A stretch of DNA of 42,191 nt from Folioceros fuciformis (lineage: Eukaryota; Anthocerotophyta; Anthocerotopsida; Anthocerotales). Shown here piece by piece: positions 21,507 to 33,533 of this stretch. Within the stretch, counting starts at the first letter, position 1. Each line of letters starts with the position of its first letter. A model generated the notes under the pieces. That model was not told the origin of the DNA. It did not search any database and saw nothing but the letters and a program-made list of their open reading frames with translations. Both the position numbers and the translations under genes were made by a program. The stretch lies in the NCBI GenBank assembly GCA_049999805.1, contig JBNGIO010006255.1, forward strand, positions 294,630-336,820, read 5' to 3'.

Positions 21507-23079
21507 ATGGGTAGTTTGGGGAACGAGCAGAAGTCTGATGGAGTGGAGGAGCATGCAACGGCTACCCAGGAGCCCAATTTGGCAGCATTTGTGTTGGGCA
21601 TTAATGAGCTGAAAATCCAGCCCTTCGAGCTCCCGGCTAGTCTTGGTGAGGGAGCACACGAGCTGGTGCAGGTGGTGCTGTGGGTTCTGTGTTACGCTTG
21701 GTTTATGTCACGGTTGTATGTATTACGTGATGTTTGCAGGAGATTACGAAGTGAGGGTGCGCGTAAAGGCAGTGGGAATTTGTGGTAGTGATGTGCACTA
21801 TGTGAAGGTACTCATAGACACGAAAGATCGCAGCTTTTTTGTTCCTGGCTTCCTGTAACGCTTGCTTCTTAATGCTGCTGAGTGCAGCATCTACGATGTG
21901 CCGATTTCATTGTCAAAGAGCCGATGGTCATTGGCCATGAGTGTGCTGGCATCGTGGACGGGGTTGGCAGCGCTGTGAAGCACTTGGCAGTTGGTGACCG
22001 TGTTGCCTTGGAGCCTGGCATCTCTTGTGGTCGCTGCTCAGTCTGTAAGCATGGCCAGTACAATCTGTGTCCGGAGATGAGGTTCTTTGCAACACCACCG
22101 GTACATGGTTCGTTGGCAAATAAGGTGAGGTACCTGGTCTTGCTGATTTGCTTCTTGTGCTCATTTCGTGTTGTGTGGGATGCTGATTTCCAGTCTTGCT
22201 CTTCTGGCAGGTGGTGCATCCTGCGGACTTATGTTTCAAGCTACCTGAAAATGTGTCACTGGAGGAAGGAGCGATGTGTGAACCTCTGAGCGTGGGAGTG
22301 CATGCCTGCACTCGTGCTGCTGTTGGCCCACACACACGTGTATTGATCATGGGTGCGGGACCAATCGGTCTTGTCACCATGCTTGCTGCTCGTGCCTTCG
22401 GAGCTCCTCGCATCATTCTCACTGATGTGGACCAGCAGAGGCTGGATGTGGCTGTGGAGCTGGGGGCTGATCACATTTTTCGGGTTTCACCTGATCCACA
22501 GGTGAAACAGAAGTCGTGTAACGTGATGCATCCATCCTTACTGTGTGCACCCGTTGAAAAGCAGGTTTCTGATCTGTTCCTTGGTTTGAGCGCAGGACGT
22601 GGAAAAGGAGGTGGCCTCACTCCAGGCACTCATGGGGGCTCCTGTGGATGTAACTCTCGACTGTGTGGGTTTCACCAAGACCATGTCTACAGCTCTAAAA
22701 GTCACCAGTTCTGGAGGGAAGGTCTGTCTTGTTGGAATGGGGCACAATGAAATGACCGTCCCTCTCACTCCTGCAGCTGCTCGGTATGTCTGCTCCCCTT
22801 GTTCAGTCCTTCAACTTCGCTGAAAGCAAGTACTGGATGCCGGCCCTCCTAGTCCTGAAGCCACACTAGTGCTTGGTTTCGTGCAGGGAAGTGGATATCC
22901 TTGGAGTGTTCAGGTACCGAAACACGTACCCTCTGTGCATCGATCTACTTCAGAGCCGCCGTATCAACGTGCGTCCTCTGATCACGCACCGCTTTGGGTT
23001 TTCCCAAAAAGAGGTGGAAGAGGCTTTCGCAACCAGTGCAGGAGGCGGGAACGCAATCAAGGTCATGTTCAATCTTTGA
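21507..23079 (+). CDS. SDH: Sorbitol dehydrogenase-like medium-chain dehydrogenase
   Basis: A zinc MDR enzyme oxidising polyols such as sorbitol to fructose with NAD. Exons are 21507-21645, 21740-21807, 21888-22124, 22211-22501, 22596-22783 and 22887-23079, all GT-AG in phase, 371 residues. Catalytic-zinc residues lie in GICGSDVHY and IGHECAG. The structural zinc site is CGRCSVCKHGQYNLC, with four Cys at the usual spacing. The Rossmann motif is GAGPIG, followed by TDVDQQRL, whose Asp favours NAD over NADP. The tail DILGVFRYRNTYPLCIDLL...KVMFNL is typical of plant and animal SDH. The N-terminus has no evident targeting signal, so the protein is probably cytosolic. L-idonate or xylitol dehydrogenase activity cannot be excluded from sequence. 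Confidence 0.94.
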
Positions 23080-23530
23080 GATTTTAGGCAGAGATTGGTT
23101 AGTGTACGAGGTCATCCATGGCGAGGCCCTGTGTACCTCCCAATGTGACACGAGGCACTGTGGTCTGTTCGAAACATGAGATGGGTCCTTGAATCAACGA
23201 GTCAGCAAACATGACCGGAAGGGAGGGAGACAACTCTTGCTTGCATTGACCTGTCTTAAAATCACCTCGGATTCACACCCCAGGATGAATGCCCAGGTAC
23301 ATCCTCGTAGTGATTCTGCTGAGAAGAGTTGTAGAGGACACACTGCCAAGCATACATCCACATGCCAAAGAGCTGCAGGCAGAAAATGGTCCTCACGTCA
23401 AGGGATTTATCATAAGTGTTAATGGTACAAAGATGGGGCAGACACGGTCACCCAGAGCAATAGTTGAATCGTTCCATCATCGGCCTGATGGAAGTCCTGG
23501 GACCGCTCATGCAGCCATTTCAAGAGCGAG
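23080..23530. other. Convergent intergenic SDH / VIPP1
   Basis: 451 bp between two convergent stops, holding both 3' UTRs. I see no gene or repeat here. Confidence 0.5.
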
Positions 23531-24625
23531 CTACAACTCATTCGCCTTCCGTCGCAGCTCATTCAGCTCCTTGTCAATCTCAAAATCCTTGAAGGGGTAA
23601 GCAGGTCTGCTACTACTGGCAGGAGACCTACCCTCCGGCAGCTCCCCGGAGGACTTGGATGTGCCAAGCACATCCCGCTTCAGAGCCGCGAGGTCATCGT
23701 CCACAGTATCCAATTCAAGCTTGGAGAACTTGCCAGCTAGGTCATCCGTGGTGAGCTGGTCCAAGGAATCGGACTGGGCCTCCAACGCCAGAACCTTCTC
23801 CTCCATCTTCTCGAACGCAGCCAGCGCGCTGCTGGTGTTGACGCTCCCGAGCATCTCGTTCACCTTCTGCGAGGTCTTGGCGGACTGCGCCCTCGCCTTC
23901 AACGTGTCCTTCTTCGACTTAGCTTCCGAAATTTTGCTCTCCAGCAGCCTCGTATTCGCAATGAGCTTCTCCACCGTGCCCTTCTGCTGATCCAGCTGCG
24001 CCTTGAGCCCCTTAGCGCTCTCCTCGTAGTCCTTCCTCCGCTTCAGCGCCTCCCGCGCCAGATCCTCCTCCCCCTTCTCCAGCGCCAACTTTGCTCTCTT
24101 GTACCAGTCCTCCGCCGTCTGCGCGGCCGCCTGGTACTTGTTCTCAAGCAGCTTCTGCGACGCCAGCACCTGCGCCGTGGCCTGCCGCATCTTGGACAGG
24201 TCCTCCTGCATCTCCAGCACCGTCTGGTCCAACAGCTTCTCTGGATCCTCCGCCGCTGTCACCACAGCATTGGCGTACGACCGGATGATCCTCCCAACCC
24301 GCTCGAAAAGGTTCATGCTGGCCCCGAGCGCCCCTCCCCCGCTGCCGCTACCGACCCCCTCCCCGGCCCAGCTTGAAACCGCCACGCCGCCATCCAAGAA
24401 AGCCGAATTCATGCCACATCCCAGGAAGGACGTCCTGAGCGCCGCTCCCCTGGGACCCTGCCAACTCCGGCTGCTTCCCCTGAAGCCTCCGACGGCTCTC
24501 ACAGCCGGCAACCTGGCCGGAGCCGCAGCCCTCGCAGATGAGCAGCTGGCAGACGCGGCCGCCGTTGCTCCGGCCAGACCTGCCATAGCAGGCCTGCTGC
24601 AGGCTCCTACGCACAGCGCATCCAT
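23531..24625 (-). CDS. VIPP1: Vesicle-inducing protein in plastids 1 (PspA/IM30 family)
   Basis: VIPP1 is an ESCRT-III-like membrane-remodelling protein needed for thylakoid formation and envelope maintenance. One uninterrupted frame from the ATG at 24625 encodes 364 residues. Residues 1-103 are Ala/Ser/Arg/Gly-rich, a plastid transit peptide. The PspA core begins [19 protein letters not shown] (amphipathic helix 0), then [18 protein letters not shown], a long coiled coil of alternating Lys/Glu ([21 protein letters not shown]), and [10 protein letters not shown]. The C-terminal extension ends [18 protein letters not shown], the extra helix that separates VIPP1 from bacterial PspA; the linker before it is Ser/Pro-rich. 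The lack of introns is unusual next to its intron-rich neighbours. Plus-strand frames across it are shadows. Confidence 0.97.
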   Translation of the reverse strand: MDALCVGACSRPAMAGLAGATAAASASCSSARAAAPARLPAVRAVGGFRGSSRSWQGPRGAALRTSFLGCGMNSAFLDGGVAVSSWAGEGVGSGSGGGALGASMNLFERVGRIIRSYANAVVTAAEDPEKLLDQTVLEMQEDLSKMRQATAQVLASQKLLENKYQAAAQTAEDWYKRAKLALEKGEEDLAREALKRRKDYEESAKGLKAQLDQQKGTVEKLIANTRLLESKISEAKSKKDTLKARAQSAKTSQKVNEMLGSVNTSSALAAFEKMEEKVLALEAQSDSLDQLTTDDLAGKFSKLELDTVDDDLAALKRDVLGTSKSSGELPEGRSPASSSRPAYPFKDFEIDKELNELRRKANEL

Positions 24626-24880
24626 GCCTCTCCCGGGATGCAGATGTGCGCTCCTTCACATTTACAAGCACACCACTCCGCACTCCAGGGTTCCTCCTCT
24701 ATCGCCGCATGTGGTGATAGGCGCAGGCTTATCACCGGCTCTCGCCGGTTGTTCGCATACTAATCCTCCTCACATTATCCTCCCAGCACTCCGTTACCTA
24801 TCCAAGGTGCTGCTGCCCGCCAGCTCCTGCCACTGTTCAATACAATTTCAAGAGAGGAAATGCTCTTGATCCTTTCACCT
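24626..24880 (-). promoter_or_regulatory. VIPP1 upstream region
   Basis: GC-moderate sequence immediately upstream of VIPP1, presumably its 5' UTR and promoter. Base composition drops abruptly to AT-rich near 24880-24900. No specific element is called. Confidence 0.4.
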
Positions 24881-25383
24881 AAGACGAAGAATTTTCTTCT
24901 GAAGTCCACCACGATGAGTTTCAATAATGTAAATAACAGTTTAACAGTTTGTAAATAAATACATTTTTACTAATAATAAAGTGTTTATAATGTACGAAAA
25001 AGAGCTGAACGTGACCAATTGATGCACACATCAAGAAGTCTTTGGAATACCTATGAAGACACCAGCCCCGTCAACATCTTTGGTTTTTTTTTCTCATTTG
25101 GAGCTTTATATAAATATATCTTGGTATCTCTTACAAATATATATATTATACTCCTCCACATACCCTACCTCGGTATTGTACATAGATTGTATTAGAATTG
25201 CAGATGTGGATCAATAGACCCACATCTTTTTTTTTAGGGTTCCTATTTCTAGGTGAACTTTCTTCACTTCTCCACAGACATATCTTGAAAACTGTCCTAT
25301 TCATACTAGATGAGGTGTCAAGTCGACCATTGCTCTAGAGTTAGTGGTGGGGTGTGGTGTAGGCCTCTTCACTCTTTTGCCTC

Positions 25384-25603
25384 AGGCTGAACTGAAAGTC
25401 TGTGGTCTATGGTGGGAGAGACCCAACAGGCTGAATTGGAAGTCTGTGGTCTATGGTGGGAGAGGCCTAATAGGCTGAACTAGAAGTCTGTAGTCTATGG
25501 TGGGAGAGGCCTAATAGGCTGAACTAGAAGTCTGTAGTCTATGGTGAGAGAGACCCAACAGGCTGAACTGGAAGTCTGTGATCTATGCTGGGAGAGACCC
25601 AAT
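25384..25603. repeat. 44-bp tandem repeat, five copies
   Basis: Five adjacent copies begin AGGCTGAA(C/T)T and contain AAGTCTGT(G/A)GTCTATG. Units alternate between endings GAGACCCAAC and GAGGCCTAAT, and the middle copies are the most alike. This suggests a higher-order pattern or recent internal expansion. Confidence 0.92.
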
Positions 25604-26945
25604 GTCAAGTAAAGTTCTACTATGGTGCATTTGTGAAAAAGTTTTGGTAGTAACTAATAGCATACGAACATTTACTCCCACTAAGTTTAAGCGAAAAAAA
25701 GTGGAAATCAGCTGACTTTCCCAGGCTTGGGCATAACAACCAATGGAATCACTCCTGTCCTTGGGGAAGATAAGGCTACCTAGCTACCTAGAGTGTAGGG
25801 AACCGCCCACATAATAGTATAGATAGAAAGTTGATTAGTCCTACATTTAGGAGCTAATTGCATATGTTGGTTCTCTATCTTAGTCACCAATGCTTTGCTT
25901 TTGTATTCTTCGATACAGCCTCCAGCTGATTTAATTTGAATTCTTTTCTTCGAAAAAAACAAAATAAAAAAACTTCCACACAGATTGATGATAAGAACTG
26001 TCACTCCATGGAACACAACTTTCTCACACACACTACCACCACATGACTTTGGAGTTCAAAAGGTCAGTCTCAAGTATGGAAAAGCTCTTGAAACGAAGAA
26101 CAAAGTTCCATGCAAAGTTTGTGCTACAACATCACAAACGAATAAAGCAAGTAGAAAGGAAGAACCACAAGGCTCCATTAAAGTTGCACCTACAACATAT
26201 TGGTTTAAACAGATAGATAGTTATATGTCTGCTTCTACAACATGACATTTCAAGATCCATACACTTCTTCCTCAAATGCCCAATCTTCCAATTTAAGAGG
26301 ATGATGCCAAGATCCATGCCATCACAAAACAGCCCTAAAAATGAGCAACACCAAGGCTCCATGAAATGTTGGACATATAGTATCCAGTCAACTCGAACAA
26401 CAAACAAGCCATACCAACTGGGGTCCTACATGTTGCAATTGCAAGATCTAGAACAAAATCAATATACTTTGAACAACATGGTCCCCACAACAGTTCTACC
26501 TAAACCATCTTGAACATTGGAAACTACCTATACTCGTGGACAAAGGAGGGGGCCACTCCATAGATGTGCATGAGCATTTGCCTTCTTTGCTCTTTATAGT
26601 AGTATGGGGTCTCCTTCAAAGGCTTCAGGGGGTTTGTGTTTTGTAGCAAATGCCACTAAAAAAGTGTCATAAAAAAATTGGTGACAAGGCGATGATGTAT
26701 GGAATACTCATAAATATAGGAACCGGTATTTTTAACCTAAGGGACATGATCATATCGACAATGTGTGAATATCACAGCATCTTGATCTGGCTATCACCTC
26801 ACAAGGACCTTTTGTTTTTTTCTTTCTTACACACTGTACATCACACACATTTTTTTCTTGACATAATCTCATTACGATCGTTAGAACTCAAGCGCACAAG
26901 ATGTGAACCAAGTCACCATGCTTGCTGTCACCTCCTACTAGCGAA

Positions 26946-27056
26946 CCAAGTTCATTTGCCTCAAGGCAACAATCGTAGTAACCCAAGTCCATCTCCCTCA
27001 AGGCAACAATTGTGGTTACCCAAGTTCATCTCCCTCGAGGCAACAATTGGGTTGCA
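26946..27056. repeat. 37-bp tandem repeat, three copies
   Basis: Units start CCAAGT(T/C)CAT, contain CTC(A/G)AGGCAACAAT, and diverge mainly at the 3' end. Only three copies are present, the last incomplete, in AT-rich non-coding sequence. Confidence 0.85.
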
Positions 27057-29250
27057 ATATCTTCATCTACAAAAAGGTAGATAGAATGGAATGATATAGT
27101 CTCAATTCCAAGCATCTAAGGGCAATATGATCATGACCCAACAATGGGTTAGTGATAAAATCATAGACTCCATGGGACCTAACTTTAGTGCAGTAGGAAG
27201 AGGAGGCGGCAATGGCAGGAGCACCTTGCAGAAGCTGGTGGATGCAGTCCACGATTTGCATAGTAGCCTAGAGACCTTGGAGGGAATTATGTAGAAGTTG
27301 AGAACAACTATCAAATAAGGTGTGGCAGAAATGGAGTTTGCCAAAGGGGCTGGAGGTATGGAGGGTTAGGTTGGGCAAGGCATAGGTCGTTCTTTATGTG
27401 TAGGTTTTGTTTGCCTGTGTGCATGTGGGTGTTGGGGGAAACTGTTTGTTAGGATTGAGGTTATTATTGAGCTTCATTCAATTGTTTCCCTAAACCTAGA
27501 ACTTCTAGTCATGCTACCTTGGAATTGAATGTCAAGTATGCTAACCTCTGGTTCATGCAAAGCATTCCAAACCCCACATAAAATAGGGATGAATTGATCG
27601 AATTCAAGGTCTATGTGGAGGTTATTGTGTGGATGCCCTACGACATAATGACGGAGCACTAACTACAGGAGAGTACTCTCTTATAGTTACCCTAAACACT
27701 TATAACACTAATATTAAGAGTGTAAGAGGACCTCGTGCTCAGTGTGGATGTGGAAGAGTTTGAATGTGTAGCTCAACAGGAAACACCCCCCTCAACAGGG
27801 TGGGGCATAACCACATAGTTAGAAGCAAAAGCAAGAGTCAGTAATTAAACACTAGACACAGCACTAGGCCTCCAAGTAGCCCGCCCTCCTCTTCTAGGAG
27901 GACTCACAACCAGCACCCTTGCTGCTACTCTTTATTTAAACCATAAGTCAACAAGAACATATAGAGCAGGAGGGCTAGAAAGAACTCCCCATCTTTGCCT
28001 AAGCTAGGAGCTTAGTTCTCCCTTCTCGTGACCTCCTCCTACAGGAGGCTTTGGCTCTGGTGAGGGACTTAGAAGTCTAGGAATGTCAAATATGAAGCCT
28101 CTTTGGGCAAGGTCCATAAGATGGGGATAAAAGATTTGCAAAATAAGTAGGCTATGGTAACACTTTCGATTAACATTGCTGTTGCAGTTAATTTAGGGCC
28201 TCACAATATGAACAATGAGTTGAGAATGTCAGGCAATGTAGGGTCTTCAGTCTTCTTGTAGACTTGGGCTTGTGTTACTTTTGAACCCTGGTTGTGAGAT
28301 TGCAGAAAAAGCCTAAACTCATTCTGTGGTATTTGCCTCTATATTACAATTATCAAGCCCAACACACTTGCTTGTATACTAGAATTTCGAGAACCTTAAA
28401 CCCAAAAAGCTGCAAATCACATGTTGTGAATAGAGGGTGTAGATCAATGGTTGCATATGTGTTATCTAACTCAATAGCGTGCAAACTTATAGAATCAGGG
28501 AAGCCAACATGGTCGCCTATGCATTGTCGTGTGGCTTTCAGCCATGACAACCCTCATAACTCTATCTACCCTAATCAAAATGAATGAAATGGGTAGGTTG
28601 AGCCATCATTTTGGTAGATTCACTTTACTTAGATCAACCCCTAGAAGCTTGAGGCACAAGGCGTGTGTGTAATCTTGCTCATGTAAGCTAGTATTGCCTC
28701 CATATATGTAGTAAGAGATACTTACGTAGATAGCAGTGCATACCCGTTCCTGAACTTTGGTCCCCGCCCTGTGATTGTAGAGAAGGAATGTACAATGTAC
28801 AAAGACTACAAATATGTTTGTGAATTATGACAACCCTAACCATATACGATTTTTCACAAACTGTATGTGATCATATAAACTATCGTATACAACAACCCAC
28901 AAACTTTATATCACTGCTACTTCTTATAGTTTTTATTTTGATTACAATTTTGCTTCTTTAGATACAAAGAAAATATGTATTACTTGGAGCTAGATTCTTG
29001 TTCTAGTAAAGGATATTACAGGTTCTGATATTCATTAATAATACATGTATACTGAAAATAAAATATAAATAAATTATGAAAATTGTATTATATATGAGAT
29101 TGATCATCCGAACTAGCTTTATATCAGCTTTCATTTGGGGGAAGAGAATGACATATAAGATTCTTTGGCACTGACTTCTACGGTTCTTTGGCCGCTCATG
29201 CCGACACTAGATCCTATTGCGTTCAAGTTGGTGCACACAAGAGCGACGCT

Positions 29251-29909
29251 GTCGGTGACAAGTTCTTCATGGATATAGTGTAACCACATCAAGCCTGCAG
29301 ATCCAGTCGCAGGGGTGTTTGGTAAGTGGGCTTTGCACCATGGACTTGTGTGTCAAGGCCAGGTGAAAGGGAGCTCTACGGTTACTTCCAGAATCAAGAA
29401 GCCGCACACTGGCCAATTCTCTCAACTGAGCAACGAGGAGTCCAAGGGGTGGTCTACGAGCAGGATTGACACCTCGCCAATAAACAGGACTCTCTGAGCC
29501 GCAGCATTCCAACGTGCTGGAGACCTGCTTCTTGCATTCGATTGGCGAGACAGTGGGATCATCAACCCGATGAAAGACCAGGGTATTTGCTGCTGGCCCT
29601 TCACCGCATCAGTAGCTCAGTGGATGCAGAGCACAAGCAGACTAGAGGAGGAGAACTCTTCCTCTGAGAGGGAAGTGCTGCCCTGCAACACACTAAACCT
29701 GGACTGCAACACACTAAACTTGGACTGCAACAAGGCGCTTCTGCATAGCAGGACGAGCCCGCAATGCGTGGTGCCTTGGTGAGCCACTCGGTTTACTTCT
29801 ACCTTGAAGGCTCGGGAGGAACGTATCCCCGCAAGCTCGATCACACCATGGGGTAGGAGAAGACGGCACTGACGCAACCAGCGGCGATTTCTGGATTTTC
29901 AAGAACTCT
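29251..29909. other. GC-richer intergenic sequence, no gene recognised
   Basis: Base composition rises here after the AT-rich block. Open frames on both strands lack family resemblance. A tRNA D-arm-like stretch at about 29610-29635 was considered and rejected. A 21-bp tandem repeat is embedded. Confidence 0.4.
29683..29737. repeat. 21-bp tandem repeat, 2.6 copies
   Basis: CTGCAACACACTAAAC(C/T)TGGA is repeated at 29683 and 29704, with a partial copy at 29725. The period is a multiple of three, so one frame reads CNTLNLD twice, but there is no sign of a real protein. Confidence 0.9.
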
Positions 29910-31000
29910 TCGGGCAAAAGCGGAGGAGAGGCCGGCTTCATCTGCATGCAGCGATTGCCAAGGCTCGCCGAAGGAAGTGTGGAATAGTGCACGCCTCTCC
30001 GGAATGTGCAGTCTCTTCGATGACGAAAGTTCGTGACACGGGAATCCTCGTCTCTGACACGGAATCTGACAAATCTGAAAGCCGGTGAAGCGACTCGTGA
30101 ACTCCCTTCACATGCCTAGTAACTGCAGGCGTCCTCCAAACGCCCTAACCACTCACTCTCCAAATCTCCTCTTTCCCGCCATGGCCACGCTCCACCGAGC
30201 TCGAGATTTGGTGATCCTGTGCCTTCGCTCGCTCCGGATGCGCGGTGCGGTGGCGCTGCAAGGCTTGGCCACGCTCTTACTTTATCAGCTTCGTCGGCTC
30301 CATCACTTGGGAGATGAGTAAGCTCGGTGGAGGAAGAACGCGTCGAGGCTCGACGTGCACAGAGGAGTGTGAGGGCGCAACCGGGGGAGAGGCCAGCTTC
30401 ATCCGCGCGCAGCGATTGCCAAGCCTCACCGTCGGAACTCGCGTGTGGAATGTACGCCTCTCCGGGATATGCTTTTCTTGAGGGGCCAAATTTTGTGACA
30501 TGTGAATCCTCCATCTCTTTGCTGGAATCGGCAGCCTCTGCCTTCTGGAAGAAGACGGAGCAATTCGTGACCTTGCTTCCCATGTCTAGGAGGTATCATT
30601 GCAAACGTCTCACGATTCACTCGCCAAATCACTGAGGACGCATAGGCCCATATCTCCTCCCTCCCGCCATGGCCGCGCTCCACCGAGATGGAGGATTGGT
30701 GATCCGGTGCTTGCTCTCTCTCCGATCCGCTGGTGCTGCAAGACGTCATGGCATGACATGGGATGGACACGCTCTTCCTTCACCAGCTTCATCGGCTCCA
30801 TCCCGCAGGAGACGATGAGGCTTGGCGAAGGAAGAGCGCGTCGACGCTCGACGTGCACTGAGGAGGATTGTGACGATGTAGCCCGCGGAGAGATGCCGAA
30901 GAGTGTGAGAGGGGAAAAGAAATATGTGTCAGAAGACAAAGAGAATCCTGAAATTTCGGCCTACAGACGGGAGTGAGAGATTGTCGAGCCCGTGTCGAGT
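29910..31000. repeat. Diverged tandem duplication, unit about 460-500 bp
   Basis: Three anchors recur in the same order. GAGAGGCC(G/A)GCTTCATC begins near 29926 and 30386. CATGGCC(A/G)CGCTCCACCGAG occurs at 30180 and 30668. CGACGTGCAC(A/T)GAGGAG occurs at 30351 and 30849. The start of a third copy follows at about 30880. Copies differ by many substitutions and indels. No frame is conserved across them, so this looks like non-coding duplication upstream of the At4g37920-like gene. Confidence 0.75.
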
Positions 31001-31220
31001 GCGTTGGCCTGTTTGCGGCCATCAGCAGATCAACGAGCTCGAGCGAGGTCCGAAGATTTCGAGAGCGTGCCACCGCGCATGTTGTGTTGCGCCTGGTGCA
31101 GGCGGGGCCCGCCTATCAGCCGCTCACTTTGGTCAGAAGGGGCGAGGAGTCGAGTCTGGTGGTCGCGGCGTCACGGCTCCCGCATCAGCGTGGGAGGACT
31201 GGATTGGGACTCTCGGTGCC

Positions 31221-33365
31221 ATGGCAGGTGTTGCCAGATGCCCGTGCGCAGCCTCGTCGTCCTCGCCATCGTCTCCACGGAGCTGGCCTCACTCGCGCCC
31301 ACGAGCTAGTGTGCCGGTATGCCCGTGTGGTGAATGGGTTGAGCTGCCTCTGTGACATCTCGCTGAGCTGAGCTGGGGGGACTGTGCCTAACCCCAGGTG
31401 CAGTCATTTTGCAAGGCCGCTTGCAGGCCTTGTGTGCGGTCGCCTCTCATTGGATTTAGGGTGAGCGATGGCGCCCCTGTTCCTTCTGCTGGGACGCAGT
31501 GTCGGAGGTGAGTGACTGCCGGGATCTGCGTTGTGTGGAGCTGAGGTATTTGTCGGCGTGTTTTGATGAGAAGGTGGCGGTTGCTGTTGCAGGCGGAGTA
31601 CATTTAGGGTGTCAGCGAGCCAGGGGGCTGAGAAGTCGTTTAAGACCACGGTGGAGTTAGACAAGCTGATTGATACTTTGCGGGGAACCGAGTCGACTGA
31701 GGTTTGGCCATGCTTGCTGTTGCTCCTGGGCTTGATAGGAGGTTCTGTTTGTCGAAATTAGTTGCGGCAGAGGGATGTGCACGTTTTGATTCTTTTGTTG
31801 TTTCTATTCAGCTTCCGAAGGTGGTTTTGGAAAATGTAATGTCGTTTGACTCACCGTTTTGGCTGCGCCTGGCAACCAGAGCCGACATGTGCAAATCAGT
31901 AGATGATGCAGTAAGGCGGCTGGGTTCCACCGTTATAATATTATTCCATTTTTGACCTGTGTTGTTGAGTGCTATGTGTTGTTATTGTGACTTATCTAAG
32001 ATTGTGTGGCATTTTCTCCTGCTGGAAAGGAGAAGTGCGCTTGTTAACCTGTCAATCTAATTACAGGGTAGACTCATACCACAGACTGTGTCGTGTTGCA
32101 GAAAGATTATGAAGATCTTGCGTTCACAATAATGAACATTGTTGAAAAGATCGTGAAAAAGACTCAGGTAGGAAGGCTTGGAAGGGTTGCAGTGTTTTCG
32201 GACGACGCTATGTCTCTTGTCTCCATGGTCGAGTCGGTTGTCTCGGACGCCAACGCGTTCTCCTACCGCTTTGGTGGACTTGTTGAAATATCTTCGGTGT
32301 CCTTCTATATCAGGAGAAAATCGAGTCTTCAACAGACGTCTTGAAATCCTTGTTGACGCCAATAGTCGAAGCAAGCGGAGAAATATTGTGGCCCCCTCGG
32401 GACCCACAGAGCTTAGTTGCTATGCGAAAGGTTAGGCCTTCTTTTTGCAATGGCCGTGATGATTTGTCCTCATAGTTACTCCAAGAGTGTCAAACTTATC
32501 ATGAGAGTGCGATACCCGTCAGAATCATGAGTCTCTCGTTTGTTTTTGGTACAAGGGTGTGGATCCTAACATGATCTCTGTAGGCAGGAGATTCAACTAA
32601 GGGAGCAGGGAAGCTTCTTGGATGAGAGCTTTCTGTCTGAGGTGAATGCTCAGATGCGCCAGGTGAGCTCGGGACCTCTTCTTAATGGCCCTACTTCACT
32701 CTTTTTTGACGGATTTTGTGAACTCACAATCACCGCTCACAGGCAAAAGAAGACGGTGACAAGCCTGGACTTGTCGCCATCCTGCAGAAGGTTTTGCAGT
32801 ACTATGCGTCTGCAGTGCTTTCAAACAGAAGCTATGCTGTCAAAGGTCAATTTGTTCCCGTCCATCTTCATGAGGGTGATTTTATTCCTAGCTCGTTGAC
32901 TTACTATTTCTGGGTTTCTTGCAGATGGTCAGGTGGACAAAGCCGAAGAATTGTTAGAGTCCGTGCTATCAGGTTGTTACTCCTGTTTAGCATATCGTGT
33001 CCCCATTAGCTTGTTAACATGGGCATGTAGAATTGACACAACTCTCACTGTAGCTGATGAGGACAACTGGGAGTCTTTACTGAGAAGTGGGCTCGACTAT
33101 GGTGGCGGGGAAGTGGCGGCTGGTGATCTTGTCAAGGTCATCGAGAAACGAGTGGAGCGTACTTTAATGAGAACGGTAAATTTCTCGTACCTTATACTCC
33201 CGGTGGGTAGGCATTCTTGTGTGGTGGTATTGACACTTGACACGTGGCGACCTTTTGGTCCAGGAAAATGGCACGTACCAGCAAAGAGTGCTGGTGGAGT
33301 ACATTCGAGAGGTAGAAAATAGGGCACAATCCCTTGCAGATGCCTGTAAGAAAGGTTCTGCATAA
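31221..33365 (+). CDS. At4g37920-like chloroplast protein of unknown function
   Basis: Exons are 31221-31351, 31593-31701, 31812-31910, 32102-32167, 32314-32430, 32588-32662, 32743-32845, 32925-32972, 33054-33175 and 33264-33365, all in phase, 323 residues. Residues 1-~45 (MAGVARCPCAASSSSPSSP...) are Ser/Pro/Arg-rich, a plastid transit peptide. The body reads ELDKLIDTL, MSFDSPFWLRLATRADMC, YEDLAFTIMNIVEKIV, EKIESSTDVLKSLLTPIVE, GEILWPPRDPQ, LDESFLSEVNAQMRQ, EDGDKPGLVAILQKVLQYYA, LVKVIEKRVERTLMRT and GTYQQRVLVEYIREVE. I recall this block order from the plant protein annotated At4g37920 (chloroplastic, uncharacterised). It is mostly helical and no enzymatic motif is evident. The first intron's donor (CT|GTGACA) is the least certain junction. 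It is convergent with the coiled-coil gene, 168 bp away. Confidence 0.85.
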
Positions 33366-33533
33366 TCTAAGAGATGATCTGCAACATGGTCAATTTTTGA
33401 ATAGCGCAGCTGAATTGAAGGTCGCTGTACTCGCCCAATTGGGTCATTGAGGACATAATCACAGCCCGAAAATGCCTCGAACTATCTTGTTCAATGGACA
33501 AATCTAGGTATTCAGAAATCAGCCAGGTACCTG

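Larger units (their letters stand above)
24881..29250. other. AT-rich, gene-free block with tandem repeats
   Basis: About 4.3 kb of AT-rich sequence with T/A runs and dense stops. Open frames are all shorter than 150 codons and none resembles a protein family. It contains two tandem arrays described separately and several 'caccatgcttgctgtcacctcc'-like fragments. No LTR ends, primer-binding site, transposase or reverse transcriptase was recognised. Old transposon relics are likely but unproven. Confidence 0.55.

Noticed and set aside
25384-25603. CRISPR-like array
   Set aside because: Units are directly adjacent with no unique spacers. It is a simple tandem repeat in a plant nuclear genome.
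19401-29250. Retrotransposon or DNA transposon in the AT-rich blocks
   Set aside because: No LTR pair, terminal inverted repeats, target-site duplication or reverse transcriptase, integrase or transposase motif could be identified by eye.
29607-29680. tRNA-like D-arm sequence (GTAGCTCAGTGGATGCAGAGCAC)
   Set aside because: No matching acceptor stem, anticodon arm or T-arm GGTTCGAATCC-type box follows at the right distance.
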